A program made the translations under genes and the position numbers. The notes beneath the pieces are model-generated. The model was not told where the DNA came from. It ran no database searches and saw nothing but the letters and a program-made list of their open reading frames with translations. A stretch of DNA of 16,500 nt from Syntrophales bacterium (GTDB lineage Bacteria > Desulfobacterota > Syntrophia > Syntrophales > UBA2251), in assembly GCA_023230905.1 (NCBI GenBank), contig JALNWL010000035.1, positions 1-16,500 of the forward strand, read 5' to 3'. Below, in pieces: positions 15,399-16,500 of the stretch (position 1 is its first letter; every line of letters starts with the position of its first letter).

Positions 15399-16265
15399 AT
15401 GCCGGAACACTCGGAATGGATCGTTGAAACCGTCAAACGGTTCACGGTGGAAAGCCCGGAAAACGCCCTCGGGGACGGAACCGGCGAGCCGGCCTGGGAG
15501 GAGCCGCGGGTGAAATTCGCGGGCGGCGCCGATCCGATTTTCCCGTTTTTGCAGGCGGATATCGGGGCATTTCTCTGGACCCCGGCCGATATCTTCCGTC
15601 TGACGTTTCCCCGCCTCGACCGCCCCCCGGAGGCCCTGTCCGTGATCAGTTGGATCCTCCCCCAGACGGAAAGCACCAAAAGAGACAACCGAGCGGCCAG
15701 AGACCTTCCCGCGGAACGATGGGCGCGCTCGCGGGTCTTCGGCGAGGCCTTCAACGTCAAGCTCGCGGCCCACCTGGTCGAGCGCCTCGAGGCGCGTGGA
15801 TTCCACGCCGTGGCGCCCTCCCTGCTCTCCCCCGCATGGCAGTGGCAGACGTCGCCCCGCTACGGATTCTCGTCGAGCTGGTCGGAACGGCACGCCGCCT
15901 ATGCCGCAGGGCACGGCACGTTCGGGCTCTGCGACGGCCTCATCACGGCAGTAGGCAAGGCCGTCCGCTGTGGATCGGTGATCGCCGACATCCCGCTCGA
16001 CCCGTCCCCCCGGCCGTACCGCGACCCGCACGCCTACTGCCTCTTCTATACCCAAGGCACGTGTGGAAAATGCATTCCCCGCTGCCCGGCCGGGGCCATC
16101 TCGAAACAGGGGCACGACAAAGACAAATGCATGAAATTTCTCTTCGAGACGGTCTCGCCGCACATCCAGTCCGTTTTCGGCTTCGCGAGCTACGGGTGCG
16201 GCCTGTGCCAGACCGGCGTCCCCTGCGAAGCCGGGATTCCGCCGGCCGCCGCGGGTGCACCTTGA
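15399..16265 (+). CDS. QueG-like iron-sulfur protein (epoxyqueuosine reductase-related)
   Basis: A 288-residue protein of the family often labelled epoxyqueuosine reductase-like. A C-terminal ferredoxin-like region holds cysteines C214, C222, C225, C229-P and C244, then C267, C270 and C276, enough for two [4Fe-4S] clusters. In the first group the cysteine expected at about 219 (C-x2-C-x2-C-x3-C-P) is Q219, and C214 may take its place. The segment GTFGLCDGLITAVGKAVRCGSV before it matches QueG and related cobalamin-dependent reductases. The N-terminal half (WIVETVKRFTVESPENAL) differs from true QueG. An electron-transfer role for the aldehyde oxidoreductase downstream is possible. The ATG at 15399 has only a close, weak AGGA site. 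Function uncertain; the fold assignment is good. Confidence 0.75.
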   Translation: MPEHSEWIVETVKRFTVESPENALGDGTGEPAWEEPRVKFAGGADPIFPFLQADIGAFLWTPADIFRLTFPRLDRPPEALSVISWILPQTESTKRDNRAARDLPAERWARSRVFGEAFNVKLAAHLVERLEARGFHAVAPSLLSPAWQWQTSPRYGFSSSWSERHAAYAAGHGTFGLCDGLITAVGKAVRCGSVIADIPLDPSPRPYRDPHAYCLFYTQGTCGKCIPRCPAGAISKQGHDKDKCMKFLFETVSPHIQSVFGFASYGCGLCQTGVPCEAGIPPAAAGAP

Positions 16266-16304
16266 AGACGTCGAACTCGGCCGCGGGCGTAGAAGAATTT
16301 GCGG

Positions 16305-16413
16305 CGCCCCCACGCCCGGGGCGGTACGCCGGCGGAGACGGCTGTCCGGGAAAGACCGGGCAAATCCGGCGAAACGGATCCGCCGCGCGGAGGGGTCACG
16401 ATTTTTGGAAATC
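16305..16413 (+). other. Structured-looking leader before the aldehyde oxidoreductase gene
   Basis: The 182-bp spacer 16266-16447 has no gene but several inverted repeats. These are CGCCCC/GGGGCG (16305-16310 with 16318-16323), CGGCGGA/TCCGCCG (16330-16336 with 16379-16385) enclosing ATCCG/CGGAT (16364-16368 with 16375-16379, loop GCGAAA), and GATTT/AAATC (16400-16404 with 16409-16413). In GC-rich DNA some pairing is expected by chance. I could not match it to a known riboswitch class. Confidence 0.3.
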
Positions 16414-16447
16414 CTTTAAAACCTCGGTAACGTAAGGAGGGTGGCGG

Positions 16448-16500
16448 ATGGACAAGGGCTACATAGGCAAGGTGCTGGTGGTGGATCTGGGAACCGGGAC
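16448..16500 (+). CDS. Aldehyde:ferredoxin oxidoreductase-like protein, N-terminus only (cut by window end)
   Basis: Only 17 codons are present, reading MDKGYIGKVLVVDLGTG. This matches the start of the tungsten/molybdenum aldehyde:ferredoxin oxidoreductase family, whose members open with a G-Y-x-G-K-hydrophobic-x-V-D/N-L pattern. These enzymes oxidise aldehydes to acids with ferredoxin, using a tungstopterin and a [4Fe-4S] cluster, mostly in anaerobes. A strong ribosome site, TAAGGAGGG, sits just before the ATG. The QueG-like iron-sulfur gene upstream could be a partner. The call rests on a short stretch, so it is moderately sure. Confidence 0.65.
   Translation, partial: MDKGYIGKVLVVDLGTG

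Noticed and set aside
16340..16400. GEMM-type (c-di-GMP) riboswitch
   Set aside because: GGGCAAAT and a GAAA-containing loop resemble parts of the class, but the downstream conserved core is absent.

Overview
The window looks like chromosomal DNA of a high-GC, anaerobic bacterium, most likely deltaproteobacterial (Desulfobacterota). That placement is inferred from a selenocysteine-containing HesB-like protein, tandem PilT-type ATPases, a D-Ala ligase-like/GNAT pair and an aldehyde:ferredoxin oxidoreductase; no rRNA is present to confirm it. No mobile element, CRISPR array or phage gene was found.

Left part (1-4309). The window opens inside a HesB/IscA-like gene. Its in-frame UGA (16-18) reads naturally as selenocysteine and is followed by a compact stem-loop with a GG apical loop, as expected of a bacterial SECIS. 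A strong hairpin terminator closes the gene. A TPR protein gene follows and converges on a three-gene minus-strand operon: canonical pilT, a second PilT/PilU-like ATPase and a small receiver-like protein lacking the usual conserved lysine. The operon has a near-consensus sigma-70 promoter (4364-4393). Its apparent terminator lies inside the 3' end of the TPR gene.

Middle (4310-6330). A tRNA-Ala(CGC) with its own promoter precedes a translationally coupled pair, a D-Ala-D-Ala ligase-like ATP-grasp protein and a GNAT acetyltransferase, whose substrates are unknown.

Right-centre (6331-15188). This is a 9-kb phosphate block, all on the plus strand. It starts with a DUF47 (PhoU-like) protein and a Pit-type low-affinity phosphate transporter. 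PhoB follows, then a four-repeat Pho box and pstS-pstC-pstA-pstB-phoU-phoR-arsC with short gaps or overlaps. Phosphate sensing (PhoR/PhoB), high-affinity uptake (PstSCAB) and feedback (PhoU) are together. An arsenate reductase overlaps phoR, which makes sense because arsenate enters through phosphate transporters.

Right end (15189-16500). A QueG-like iron-sulfur protein is followed by a 182-bp spacer with potential RNA structure and the first 17 codons of an aldehyde:ferredoxin oxidoreductase-like gene, cut by the window edge.
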